A program made the position numbers and the translations under genes. From Bacillota bacterium (lineage in GTDB: Bacteria; Bacillota; Clostridia; Christensenellales; UMGS416), in assembly GCA_023398815.1 (NCBI GenBank), contig JAEWRW010000026.1:62001-126000 (forward strand): DNA of 64,000 bases, in the 5' to 3' direction. Every line of letters starts with the position of its first letter. Position 1 is the first letter of the stretch. Under the pieces are notes generated by a model, which was not told the origin of the DNA, did no database searches, and worked only from the letters and a program-made list of their open reading frames with translations. Shown in pieces: positions 1 to 7,180 of the stretch.

Positions 1-256
1 ACGTGCTGCCGTTGCCAGGCTTGTTGGCGTAGTCCGGCAGGGTGTTCCCGTTCCCGGGCTTGTTGGCGTAGTCTGGCAGTGCGTTGCCATTTCCAGGCTT
101 GTGGCTGTAATCCGGCATTGTGTTGCCGTTGCCAGGCTTGTTGGCATAGCCCGGCAGGGTGTTGCCGGGCATATTCCCCGGCCAATTGCCGTTGTTGTTC
201 TGGTTGCCGCCAGTGTTGCCCGTATCGCCCCACGGCAGCAGGAAATCGTCAAACAT
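1..256 (-). CDS. Asn/Gly/Pro-rich tandem-repeat protein, 3' part cut by window edge
   Basis: The frame opens at ATG 256 behind a GGGAGG ribosome binding site (6 nt spacing) and is still open at base 1, so 85 residues are visible. It begins MFDDFLLPWGDTG, then has an Asn/Gly-rich stretch followed by four 13-residue repeats of the form GNTLPDYANKPGN. There is no signal peptide, membrane segment or recognised domain in the visible part. Low-complexity repeats of this type occur in surface, coat or adhesive proteins, but I cannot assign a function. It is divergent from the Na+ pump genes. Confidence 0.6.
   Translation of the reverse strand, partial: MFDDFLLPWGDTGNTGGNQNNNGNWPGNMPGNTLPGYANKPGNGNTMPDYSHKPGNGNALPDYANKPGNGNTLPDYANKPGNGST
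11..166 (-). repeat. Four 39-bp in-frame tandem repeats
   Basis: Four contiguous 39-bp units, each coding for 13 residues (consensus GNTLPDYANKPGN), differ at a few positions only; a fifth unit starts at the window edge. The period is a multiple of three and every unit stays in frame, so this is a coding minisatellite and not a CRISPR array. Confidence 0.85.
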
Positions 257-403
257 TCGGATTCCTCCCTCTCTCGTTTGGGATGTCCCTGTGGCATGGT
301 ATGTGCAGGCAGCCAAGTCGGTGCATCGGTGGGGCATTGGGAAAGGCGCTCTATAACGGGCCAAAAAAAGACATCCAGTAAGATAGACAATCGGCGTCAT
401 TTC

Positions 404-431
404 TTGACTTATGCCGCCGTGTCGGTATACT
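404..431 (+). promoter_or_regulatory. Sigma-A type promoter of the Na+ pump genes
   Basis: TTGACT, a 16-bp spacer and TATACT lie about 105 nt upstream of the beta-subunit start. Both hexamers are one mismatch from consensus. The region 257-403 holds no gene that I can support. Confidence 0.65.
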
Positions 432-541
432 TAACTGCGGGAGTTCTGTGTCTGTGCGCACACGCCATTCTCATTCGCATTTCCATTTTCAGCCGCGCAG
501 GCCACCCCAAAAATACCAACCAGAAAGGCGGAGCCCACAGG

Positions 542-1684
542 ATGGAAGTTTTTGCGAAATTGACCCAGGGGCTGACCAGCATGAACGGCGTACAAGTCGC
601 ACAGATGCTGGTGATGTTCCTCATTGGCGGCACATTGATCTGGCTGGCCATCAAGAAGGAATACGAGCCCATGCTGCTGCTGCCCATCGGCTTTGGCTGC
701 ATCCTGGCGAACATTCCTCTCTCCAGTGCCCTCGGGGAAGAGGGGTTTCTCAGTATCCTCTACAACGCTGGTATAGCCAATGAATTGTTCCCGATCTTCA
801 TCTTCATCGCCGTGGGCGCGATGATTGATTTCGGCCCGCTACTGCGCCAGCCGGTCACGCTGTTCTTCGGCGCGGCGGCACAATTTGGCATCTTCATGGC
901 GCTGCTGCTGGCGGTGCTGTGCAACGAGTTCATGCCCGGCATCTTCACGCTGAAGGAAGCGGCGGCGGTGGGCATCATCGGCGCGGCTGACGGCCCCACC
1001 TCCATCTATGTGGGTGGCCTGTTCGCCCCCAAATATCTAGGCCCGATCTCCGTGGCGGCCTACTCCTATATGGCGTTGGTGCCGCTCATTCAGCCGCCGG
1101 TCATCCGGGCGCTGACGACCAAGAAGGAACGGATGATCCACATGGACGCCAACTTCGACATCGAGGTATCCAAGACCGTCAAGATTCTGTTCCCCATCGT
1201 GGTGACACTGGTCGCCGGGCTCATCGCCCCCATGAGCGTGGCGCTGGTCGGTTCTCTCATGTTCGGCAACCTGATCCGCGAGTGCGGCGTGCTGGAACGG
1301 TTGAGCATCTCGGCCCAGAACGAACTGGCCAACCTGGTGACACTGCTGCTGGGCATCACCATCGGCGCAACGATGGTGGCCAAGGACTTCCTGACCTGGC
1401 AGACAGCCCTCATCTTCCTCATTGGCATTCTGGCCTTCGTGTTTGACACCGCCGGCGGCGTTGTCTTTGCCAAGTTCATCAACCTGTTCCTCAAGAAAAA
1501 GGTCAACCCGATGATCGGCGCGGCCGGCATCTCGGCCTTCCCCATGTCTGCCCGTGTCATCCAGCGGATGGCCCAGCAGGAAGACCCGTCCAACTTCATC
1601 CTGATGCAGGCCACCGGCGCCAACGTTGCCGGACAGATCGGTTCGGTCATCGCCGGTGCTATTATACTGGCGATGCTGGGCTGA
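542..1684 (+). CDS. Na+-translocating decarboxylase beta subunit (OadB/GcdB/MmdB family)
   Basis: This is the membrane subunit that couples decarboxylation of a biotin-bound carboxyl group to Na+ export. The 380-residue protein is almost entirely hydrophobic helices and carries the family motif GAADGPTSIYV, whose Asp belongs to the Na+/proton site. The start MEVFAKLTQG was chosen because family similarity begins there and a GGCGG ribosome binding site precedes it; the same frame is open further upstream, but that part is not protein-like. A gamma-like subunit follows 18 nt later. No alpha (carboxyltransferase) or biotin-carrier gene is adjacent, so the substrate (oxaloacetate, methylmalonyl-CoA or glutaconyl-CoA) cannot be told. 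Confidence 0.93.
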   Translation: MEVFAKLTQGLTSMNGVQVAQMLVMFLIGGTLIWLAIKKEYEPMLLLPIGFGCILANIPLSSALGEEGFLSILYNAGIANELFPIFIFIAVGAMIDFGPLLRQPVTLFFGAAAQFGIFMALLLAVLCNEFMPGIFTLKEAAAVGIIGAADGPTSIYVGGLFAPKYLGPISVAAYSYMALVPLIQPPVIRALTTKKERMIHMDANFDIEVSKTVKILFPIVVTLVAGLIAPMSVALVGSLMFGNLIRECGVLERLSISAQNELANLVTLLLGITIGATMVAKDFLTWQTALIFLIGILAFVFDTAGGVVFAKFINLFLKKKVNPMIGAAGISAFPMSARVIQRMAQQEDPSNFILMQATGANVAGQIGSVIAGAIILAMLG

Positions 1685-1702
1685 CACGAGGAGGTAGAAA
1701 CG

Positions 1703-1846
1703 ATGGAAACCAATGCCATGATACTGGAAGCGTTCAAGCTGATGGGCGTGGGCGTGGGCTCGGTCTTTGGCGTGCTCATCATCTTCTTTGGCACCATCAA
1801 GCTGCTGATGCGCATCTTCCCCGCCCGTAAGAGCGAGGAGGAATAA
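1703..1846 (+). CDS. OadG-like small subunit of the Na+ pump
   Basis: This 47-residue protein has one N-terminal membrane helix (about residues 13-35, GVGVGSVFGVLIIFFG) followed by a short charged tail ending KSEEE. Size, topology and position directly after the beta subunit fit the OadG/MmdD family, which anchors and assembles the soluble decarboxylase subunits. The ribosome binding site is GAGGAGG, 8 nt before ATG. It lacks the longer Pro-rich tail and His-rich end of some OadG proteins, so it is a minimal form. Confidence 0.8.
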   Translation: METNAMILEAFKLMGVGVGSVFGVLIIFFGTIKLLMRIFPARKSEEE

Positions 1847-1869
1847 CCCTCCCCCGACACACAACCAAC

Positions 1870-1900
1870 GGGCCGCCTTCGGCAGAAGGCGGCCCTTTTC
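1870..1900 (+). terminator. Rho-independent terminator of the Na+ pump operon
   Basis: Perfect 11-bp arms GGGCCGCCTTC / GAAGGCGGCCC around a GGCA loop, followed by TTTTC, 23 nt after the gamma-subunit stop. A near copy of the hairpin recurs at 2168-2197 on the far side of a dispersed repeat. Confidence 0.9.
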
Positions 1901-1901
1901 T

Positions 1902-2167
1902 GGCTGTCGACATAGTCGACAGCCAGTCGCGTCTGCCGCTGTTGCGACAGCCGCGATTCAAAGTGCTTGTTCTCGCTTTGGCCAGATCGGTCGCCGCGCA
2001 TGTCGCCGACCGATCACAAATTGCAGCTCTAATGCGAGTTTCTAAGAATACGTTGCGCTGGCAGGCAGGTTTTCTGCTCGTACTAGCCTTTCCCTTCCTT
2101 CCGCCGAATGAATCGGCGGTCGGTTCGTCCATAAGTCGCTCGTTCTAATGGCTTGTTGACACACTAA
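1902..2167 (+). repeat. Dispersed multi-hairpin repeat, copy A
   Basis: Modules in order: hairpin GGCTGTCGAC-ATA-GTCGACAGCC (1902-1924); stem-loop 1 (1927-1956) with 12-nt loop CCGCTGTTGCGA; linker with GCTTGT (1965-1970); stem-loop 2 (1985-2015) with perfect 9-bp arms GATCGGTCG/CGACCGATC around CCGCGCATGTCGC; a TACGTT...TTTT stretch; a hairpin CCGCCGA-ATGAA-TCGGCGG (2101-2119); and an end resembling TTGTTGACACACT. No protein is supported; short ORFs through it are chance. Together with its two flanking terminator hairpins it fills the gap 1847-2219. Confidence 0.85.
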
Positions 2168-2203
2168 GCGGGCCGTCTTCGGCAGAAGGCGGCCCGCGTT
2201 TTC
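2168..2203 (+). terminator. Second copy of the terminator hairpin, right flank of repeat A
   Basis: Arms GGGCCGTCTTC / GAAGGCGGCCC around GGCA, extended by GC/GC and followed by GTTTTC. It differs from the hairpin at 1870-1895 at one base of the arms. It sits between convergent genes and could terminate from either side. Confidence 0.7.
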
Positions 2204-2219
2204 AATGCGTGTAGCTATG

Positions 2220-3581
2220 TCAGCGGCGGAACAACCGCTTGTGGGGCCTCTCCCGTCCGGGGTCACGCAGGGCTTCGTCGAAGAAGCGCAGGCGACGATC
2301 AGTGTAGGGCGGCGGCAAAACCGGGCCCCGTTGCCGGGGGCCATGGACAGGAGCCAATTCCTCCCGCGTGAGAGGCTCCCGCTCATCGGCATGCAGGCCG
2401 CGGGTATGCTCCAGCATCCGGGCCAATGCCAGCCGCTGGCCCCAGTCCGTCGGTTGGCTGTCGCCGGATGTGTGTTCCACCCGCCAGGCCAGCCGCTCGG
2501 CCAGCTGCAGCAGGTTGTCAGTCACCTGCAGGTCCTCAGCGGCCTCGTCGCTGGCCATGCCAACGAGAGCCAGCCCCTGTGCGCCACCCACGGCCTGCAA
2601 CCAATCACACAGCGCACCCTCCCGGCTGAGAGCCCCGGAGAGCAGCCAACCGGCGGGTTTGCCGCGGGTGGCCTCCCATCGGCCGGTCATCAGCAGGCGG
2701 TCAAAGATGACCTTCCATGCGCTACCGATGAGCCGCCCGGCCACCGGCGCGGCAAAGGCCAGCGCGTCGGCTGGCTTCAGGTGGTTCTCAATGAGATCCT
2801 CAAAGCCATCCGCATGGATACACCGGCGGCTGTGGGCACAGCGGTTGCAGCCGATGCAGCCCCGTGCGCCATAGAAGCTGGAGATGCTGACCTCCCGTAT
2901 GGTGAGGGGATACAGCAGCTTAAAGGTGTTGATCATACTGCGCAGGCTGGCATGCTCCCGCTCACAGTCCGTCACCAGCACAGTGCTGCGGCCGGTGGTC
3001 TTGCTGACCTGGTCGGGGATGCCCAGCCGCGCACTGCCGGTGGGTGAATAAACATAGCCGCTGGGTTCGCCGCCTGTGGCGGCCTGCCCCATGCCGCGCT
3101 CCACCGCCCAGTGCAGCTCCTGCCAGAAGGCCAGCAGACGGCCCTGTCCCTCCGGTCGGAGAAAGCCGTCCGGCTCCCCTGCCCACTCGCCCACCGGGAG
3201 ACACCCCCGCGTCTCCAGCGCGCCGCGCAGGCTCCGCAGGGCCAGCGGTATGCCAAAGCCCTCGCCGGTACACAACAGCGCAACGGGCTTGCCGCGCAGG
3301 CAGTCGCCCCCCTCGGCTCGCAGGCTCTCCAGCAGCCGCACCAATTGGGCCGGGGCCATCGCCAGGTAGACCGGGAAGCACACCAGCAGCAGGTGAGACT
3401 GGGCAATGGTATCCAGCAAGCGCTGCCAGGCCTCTCCGGGTTGGCAGTAGGTCTCGACCTCGCTGCCCACATGCAACACACGCACCTCGTCCCCCGGTGA
3501 CCGGGTGGCCAGGAAACGGACATGCTGCAGTGTGGCGCTGTACTCGCCATGGGGGCTGGCATTGAGGACGGCAACGATCAT
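2220..3581 (-). CDS. Twin flavodoxin-like NAD(P)H-dependent oxidoreductase with Cys cluster
   Basis: The 453-residue protein has two flavodoxin-like (FMN reductase type) halves. The first starts MIVAVLNASPHGEYSAT, the usual FMN phosphate loop region. The second (about residues 205-370) starts RSTVLVTDCEREHASLRS and includes the Cys motif GCIGCNRCAHSRRC, as in iron-sulfur flavoproteins and related NAD(P)H:FMN reductases. The start overlaps the upstream kinase stop as ATGA, so the two are translationally coupled; the longer upstream frame is shadow. Likely a cytosolic electron-transfer protein. The partner is unknown. A tandem fusion is unusual, since members of this family are normally single-domain of about 200 residues. 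Confidence 0.75.
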   Translation of the reverse strand: MIVAVLNASPHGEYSATLQHVRFLATRSPGDEVRVLHVGSEVETYCQPGEAWQRLLDTIAQSHLLLVCFPVYLAMAPAQLVRLLESLRAEGGDCLRGKPVALLCTGEGFGIPLALRSLRGALETRGCLPVGEWAGEPDGFLRPEGQGRLLAFWQELHWAVERGMGQAATGGEPSGYVYSPTGSARLGIPDQVSKTTGRSTVLVTDCEREHASLRSMINTFKLLYPLTIREVSISSFYGARGCIGCNRCAHSRRCIHADGFEDLIENHLKPADALAFAAPVAGRLIGSAWKVIFDRLLMTGRWEATRGKPAGWLLSGALSREGALCDWLQAVGGAQGLALVGMASDEAAEDLQVTDNLLQLAERLAWRVEHTSGDSQPTDWGQRLALARMLEHTRGLHADEREPLTREELAPVHGPRQRGPVLPPPYTDRRLRFFDEALRDPGRERPHKRLFRR

Positions 3582-4393
3582 AGGCTGACCCGCCGACAAT
3601 AGCGCCCGATGAGACGAAGGACGGACTGTACCTCGGTGTTGGTGGGGTCCTCCTGCAGGCGGGCAGCGGCCACGAAGGGCAACCATGCCCGCACCCCTGC
3701 CGGCCGTACCGCTGCCAAGCGCACCATGTGCCCCAAATAGAGCCGCGCCGCCAGCCAATGGGTGGCGACGCGCGTCGCCGTCTCCCACCAGTGGCGGTCG
3801 TCCTGCTGGGCGGCATAACGCAGCAGAAAGTACGTACGGGCCACGTCAGCCTCGGGCTCGCCGCGGTTGGCGGATACCCAATCGATGGCGCTGGGCTGTC
3901 TTCCTTGCATCACAATGTTGTAGGGGTGCAGGTCGCCGTGCAGCACAGCGTCGCCCTCCGGCATACACGAAAGGCCTGCCAACAGGCAGCCCCGTTCAAA
4001 CTCATTGAGATAGGGAGCGTTTTCAATGCGATGATGAAGGGAATTGCGCACGGACGGCAACTCGTCGCCCACGCCGCGCAAAATGGGTGCGTGACAATCG
4101 GCCAACAGCGCCATGCAACGCGCCAGCCGCAGGGGACTTCGCTCCAGCCAACGGCCCAAGTCCTCCCCCGGCACATAGGAATAGACGATGGCCTCCTGCC
4201 CGCCCACCTCCAGACACTCCAGCGGTTGCTGAGAGGAGACGCCGGTCTGCCAGACCTGCCTCACCTGACGGTATTCATGGGCGGCTTCCCCCTGGCGGTG
4301 GAAGACCTTCAGCACGCGCTCACCATCCAGCCGATAGACCGTGGCAATGCGGCCGGACCCCAGGACTTCCAGTCCCGTTAAGTCGTCTGACAT
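3578..4393 (-). CDS. Aminoglycoside phosphotransferase/kinase-like protein
   Basis: Protein-kinase-like fold: a glycine-rich loop near the N-terminus (LGSGRIATVYRL), the ATP-binding Lys in VLKVFHRQ, the catalytic loop LHGDLHPYNIV and a metal-binding Asp in AIDWVS. These motifs fit the APH/choline kinase superfamily; the substrate is unknown. I take ATG 4393 (271 residues) because the -10 box at 4435-4440 places the transcription start at about 4428, downstream of the alternative ATG at 4432. The last 4 bases overlap the next gene (ATGA). Confidence 0.75.
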   Translation of the reverse strand: MSDDLTGLEVLGSGRIATVYRLDGERVLKVFHRQGEAAHEYRQVRQVWQTGVSSQQPLECLEVGGQEAIVYSYVPGEDLGRWLERSPLRLARCMALLADCHAPILRGVGDELPSVRNSLHHRIENAPYLNEFERGCLLAGLSCMPEGDAVLHGDLHPYNIVMQGRQPSAIDWVSANRGEPEADVARTYFLLRYAAQQDDRHWWETATRVATHWLAARLYLGHMVRLAAVRPAGVRAWLPFVAAARLQEDPTNTEVQSVLRLIGRYCRRVSL

Positions 4394-4434
4394 GGGGTGC
4401 CTATCACAACCTTCCCACACAAATGATGTCATAA

Positions 4435-4463
4435 ATTATATACGCTGCAGGCCCGTACCGCAA
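4435..4463 (-). promoter_or_regulatory. Promoter of the kinase-flavoprotein pair
   Basis: TTGCGG (4458-4463), a 17-bp spacer and a perfect TATAAT (4435-4440) on the minus strand. It decides the kinase start at 4393. Confidence 0.75.
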
Positions 4464-4507
4464 TCCCGTTCCACCGGGCAATCTTCCGTATCAGAGCCGC
4501 CAATGGC

Positions 4508-5023
4508 TCAGACGGCTTCAGGATCCACCGGCAGCGCACGTACCCGGGCGAACAGATCATCGAGGTAGCGGTAAGCCACGAACTCCCCCCGCTCCACCAG
4601 GGCGCGGATGCCTGCTTCGCTCTCCCACCGGGCGTCACAGACCTCGCTGGTCTGCAGTGTCAGGGCAGCCGGGTCGACTTCCACTTCGGCCAGCCACAAG
4701 TCGGTGAAGAACTCCGAACGGCGAAGGCGATCCAAGAGAATGGGCTCGCATGCCAGAGTCAGGCCCAGTTCCTCCTGCGTTTCACGGCGGGCGGCGGCAA
4801 GGCTCGCCTCCCCGGAGGAGACGCACCCACCGGTGGTCGCCCACTGCCCGGGCCAGGGCTCCTTGTGGAGGGCGCGGCGCTGGATGAGGAACTGCCCTGC
4901 GCGGTTGCGAATCCAGATGTGGACGGAGCAATAATACTCGCCGGGGGCCAACGCCGCCCCGCGGGGCACGGTGCGGCCCGTCAGCCGCCCGTCCCCATCG
5001 TAGATATCCAGCAGTTCCATCAT
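4508..5023 (-). CDS. Nudix hydrolase
   Basis: The Nudix box is complete: GCVSSGE, seven residues, then RETQEELGL, matching GX5EX7REUXEEXGU. Residues 30-60 (EYYCSVHIWIRNRAGQFLIQ) match the IPP-isomerase-like/YfcD branch, whose members hydrolyse nucleoside diphosphate derivatives; the substrate cannot be read from the sequence. Length 171 residues. The first ATG shares its A with the TAA of the upstream DUF362 gene (TAATG), which implies coupled translation; a second ATG follows immediately. Confidence 0.88.
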   Translation of the reverse strand: MMELLDIYDGDGRLTGRTVPRGAALAPGEYYCSVHIWIRNRAGQFLIQRRALHKEPWPGQWATTGGCVSSGEASLAAARRETQEELGLTLACEPILLDRLRRSEFFTDLWLAEVEVDPAALTLQTSEVCDARWESEAGIRALVERGEFVAYRYLDDLFARVRALPVDPEAV

Positions 5024-6111
5024 TACAGTACGGTCTTGAGCTCGTAGTCTTGCGTGCCCAGACCATAGCCCTCCAGCGCATCCAGCTGCACAAAGGGATT
5101 CTTGCCATGCAGGCGCTCAAAGAGGTGGCCTTCGCCGCTCATCTCATGCCCCTGAGGGATGCCCTGGGGGATGAGGTTCTCCACCTTCACCGCGTCGATG
5201 GAAGCGCGCTCCACCGCCACGATGTCGCCGGAGGCCATGATGCCGATGTCCGGCACCAGCGAGGGCGTGGTAAGACCCCAGCAATCGCAGAGGGCCGTGA
5301 TGTTGGTGAGTACATTGATGAAGTAGGTGCGCCCCGGCGCAAAGCGATCGAGCACCGTCTTGGTGCACAGGGCCATGCCTTGCTGGAAGTCGCTGTAGGC
5401 GTTGTTGGTCATGGTAATGGCATCAACAGGGCAAACCTTGACGCAGTGCTGGCAGAAGGTGCAGTGATGGTAGTTGACCTCGTACTTGCCGTCCTCGTCA
5501 AAGCAGTTGGCGTTGTGGTTGCAGGCCTTGACGCACTGCTCGCAGTGAATGCAGAGGTCCTCATTCCACACCTGCCCGCCCTCCAGCGCGTGAATCTCCC
5601 CGCGGGTACGGTCAGTGACACAACCCATGGCGATGTTCTTGCAGGCGCCGCCATAACCGCACGCGCCATGGCCCTTGACGTGAGAAAAGTCGATCATCAC
5701 GTCGGCGTCGTAAATATGTCCAGCGATGTCCACGTGGCGGAAGGACTTGTACTCCACCTCCACCGGGTAATAATATTTGCCAAAGAACCCGCAGTCATCA
5801 ATGACCGGGCAGCCCAGGATCTCCTCGGTGTAGCCGCGATCCTGCGGGCGGCGGTGGAACACGCCATGGTCGGTGAGGAAGCACGTACCGCCCCACTCCT
5901 TGATCTTGGCAACCAGCTTGCGCACAAAGATCGGCGAGATCGTGCTAAACGAGATGTTGCTGCCCACGTGGAATTTAATGGCGACCGTCTTGCCGGCCAC
6001 AATATCGGCCAGACCCGTCTGGTCCAGCAGCCGGTCGAACCGGGCGGGAAGGGTTTGATCGGCATCGTAGGCCTGATAAGTCATGGGCGCAAAGAGTACC
6101 TGGGACGACAT
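5023..6111 (-). CDS. DUF362 domain protein with two 4Fe-4S clusters
   Basis: The 362-residue protein has an N-terminal DUF362 region (to about residue 180) and a ferredoxin domain with CIHCEQCVKAC and CTFCQHCVKVC, the second followed by the usual PVDAI. The first motif is followed by NHNANCF instead of P, a common variant. DUF362 proteins are cytosolic and their reaction is not established; the clusters point to electron transfer. The start has a strong AGGAGG ribosome binding site. It is transcribed from the promoter at 6304-6332 through a terminator-like leader and overlaps the Nudix gene. Confidence 0.88.
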   Translation of the reverse strand: MSSQVLFAPMTYQAYDADQTLPARFDRLLDQTGLADIVAGKTVAIKFHVGSNISFSTISPIFVRKLVAKIKEWGGTCFLTDHGVFHRRPQDRGYTEEILGCPVIDDCGFFGKYYYPVEVEYKSFRHVDIAGHIYDADVMIDFSHVKGHGACGYGGACKNIAMGCVTDRTRGEIHALEGGQVWNEDLCIHCEQCVKACNHNANCFDEDGKYEVNYHHCTFCQHCVKVCPVDAITMTNNAYSDFQQGMALCTKTVLDRFAPGRTYFINVLTNITALCDCWGLTTPSLVPDIGIMASGDIVAVERASIDAVKVENLIPQGIPQGHEMSGEGHLFERLHGKNPFVQLDALEGYGLGTQDYELKTVL

Positions 6112-6203
6112 GGCGATTCCTCCTGTGTGGTTGTTGTCAAACGAGTTTCAGTGTAGCGCAACCGGCGGACTGGGGCAACCCAACCGCCGGTGGTGTATAG
6201 ACG

Positions 6204-6264
6204 AAAAAAATACGCCGCATCCTTGCTCAAAACGGGAGTAGTAACGTTTTGGCAACGGATGCGG
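6204..6264 (-). terminator. Terminator/attenuator in the DUF362 leader
   Basis: On the minus strand two almost complementary 20-nt arms (6245-6264 and 6215-6234, one bulge) enclose a 10-nt loop and are followed at once by seven T (6210-6204). It lies between the promoter at 6304 and the ATG at 6111, so transcripts from that promoter meet it after about 90 nt. It is either an attenuator or the end of a short RNA of about 90 nt. A further dyad (ACCGGCGG/CCGCCGGT) lies between it and the gene. Confidence 0.75.
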
Positions 6265-6303
6265 TAAGAACGGAAACAGTTTCTTTGGTTGTGATGTGCT
6301 AAA

Positions 6304-6332
6304 ATCCTAGCACGCTGACAGGGTGATGTCAA
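6304..6332 (-). promoter_or_regulatory. Strong promoter upstream of the DUF362 gene
   Basis: Perfect TTGACA (6327-6332), a 17-bp spacer and TAGGAT (6304-6309). The predicted leader to the ATG is about 185 nt. Confidence 0.8.
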
Positions 6333-6414
6333 TGTACTTTTGGACAGCCATTTACAAAGAACAGCAATAATCTCCAAAAACGCGTAAAGCGCATGCGTCA
6401 TGCCATGCAAAAAG

Positions 6415-7160
6415 CTGGGCAACCCGTTGCCTGCGGGCTCCCCGGCCCAGAGTGTCCACAGATCCCTAGAACGTGTAAAGGGAGAAGAAACTCCCACCCC
6501 ATCGCAACACGTTGTGCCTTCCCGGCACCTCGCCCGCATCGTGCGGGCTGTGGGACCACGGCCCCACCGGTGCCGTCGGCCTTTGGCGCATCCTGCGCCT
6601 TGGAACGCTCGCGTTGCTCCCAACAATTCTAAAGAATCGTCTGCCGCAACGTCAGACGCCCCGGAAGGGCGTCCAACCCAAGCGCCATATGTACGACGCT
6701 ATGCGTCGTACTAGCCGCAGGATGCGGCGTAAGGCGCGCCGGGCGGGACTGAGGGTCGGCGACATGTGCGGCAAATCAGACACGCAGGACGCGTGTCCAA
6801 CCGTCACGCCGTGGCTGGTCGCAGCCTTCGATTGCTGCTCACCCCTGCATCCGTGAAGGCATTGCTCTGCAATGGACGGCGCGCAAGGCGTGAACAGCGA
6901 TCTGACTTTAACGAGAACAAGCAGCTTGAATCGCGGCTGTCGCCACAGGGGCCAGGCTGCATGGGCGAACAGTCAAAACCGCCTGGATGGCGGCAAGGCC
7001 GACGATGCCGGGGGCTGCCCAAAGGACAGCACCAGCGGGCATGGATGCCCGCGAGGCAGAGGAAAGGTGCCGAAGGCCACGACCAGCCAGACGCGAAAGG
7101 CTGTCGACTTTGTCGACAGCCTGGGCCGGGGGGCCCCCCGGGGGGGGGGGGCCCCCCGGC
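6415..7160 (-). repeat. Dispersed multi-hairpin repeat, copy B (expanded)
   Basis: The only minus-strand copy and the longest. Reading the minus strand: GC-only hairpin (7160-7124), hairpin with arms AGGCTGTCGAC/GTCGACAGCCT (7122-7098), TTTCGCG, an insert of extra hairpins, the right half of stem-loop 1 (6939-6931), the GCTTGT linker (6922-6917), another insert, stem-loop 2 core CCGCACATGTCGC (6771-6759), a run of hairpins shared with copy D, the block GGCAGACGATTC (near 6650), GTTGCGATGGG (near 6505) and the end TGTGGACACTCTGG. No coding gene is supported in 6333-7180; ORFs here are by-products of the repeats. Confidence 0.8.
7124..7160 (-). terminator. GC-only hairpin after the caspase-like gene
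   Basis: About 20 nt beyond the stop of the caspase-like gene the minus strand reads blocks of G6 and C6 around a 12-base C run. It can form very strong GC-only hairpins but has no T tract. Homopolymers of this length are prone to sequencing and assembly error. Confidence 0.4.
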
Positions 7161-7180
7161 TGGTATTTGGTGCGTCGCCG

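Noticed and set aside
11..166. 39-bp tandem repeats as a CRISPR array
   Set aside because: Units are contiguous without spacers, in frame and coding; no cas genes nearby.
6081..6856. Several frames of 80-180 codons inside repeat B
   Set aside because: They run through hairpin arrays, differ between copies and lack start signals.
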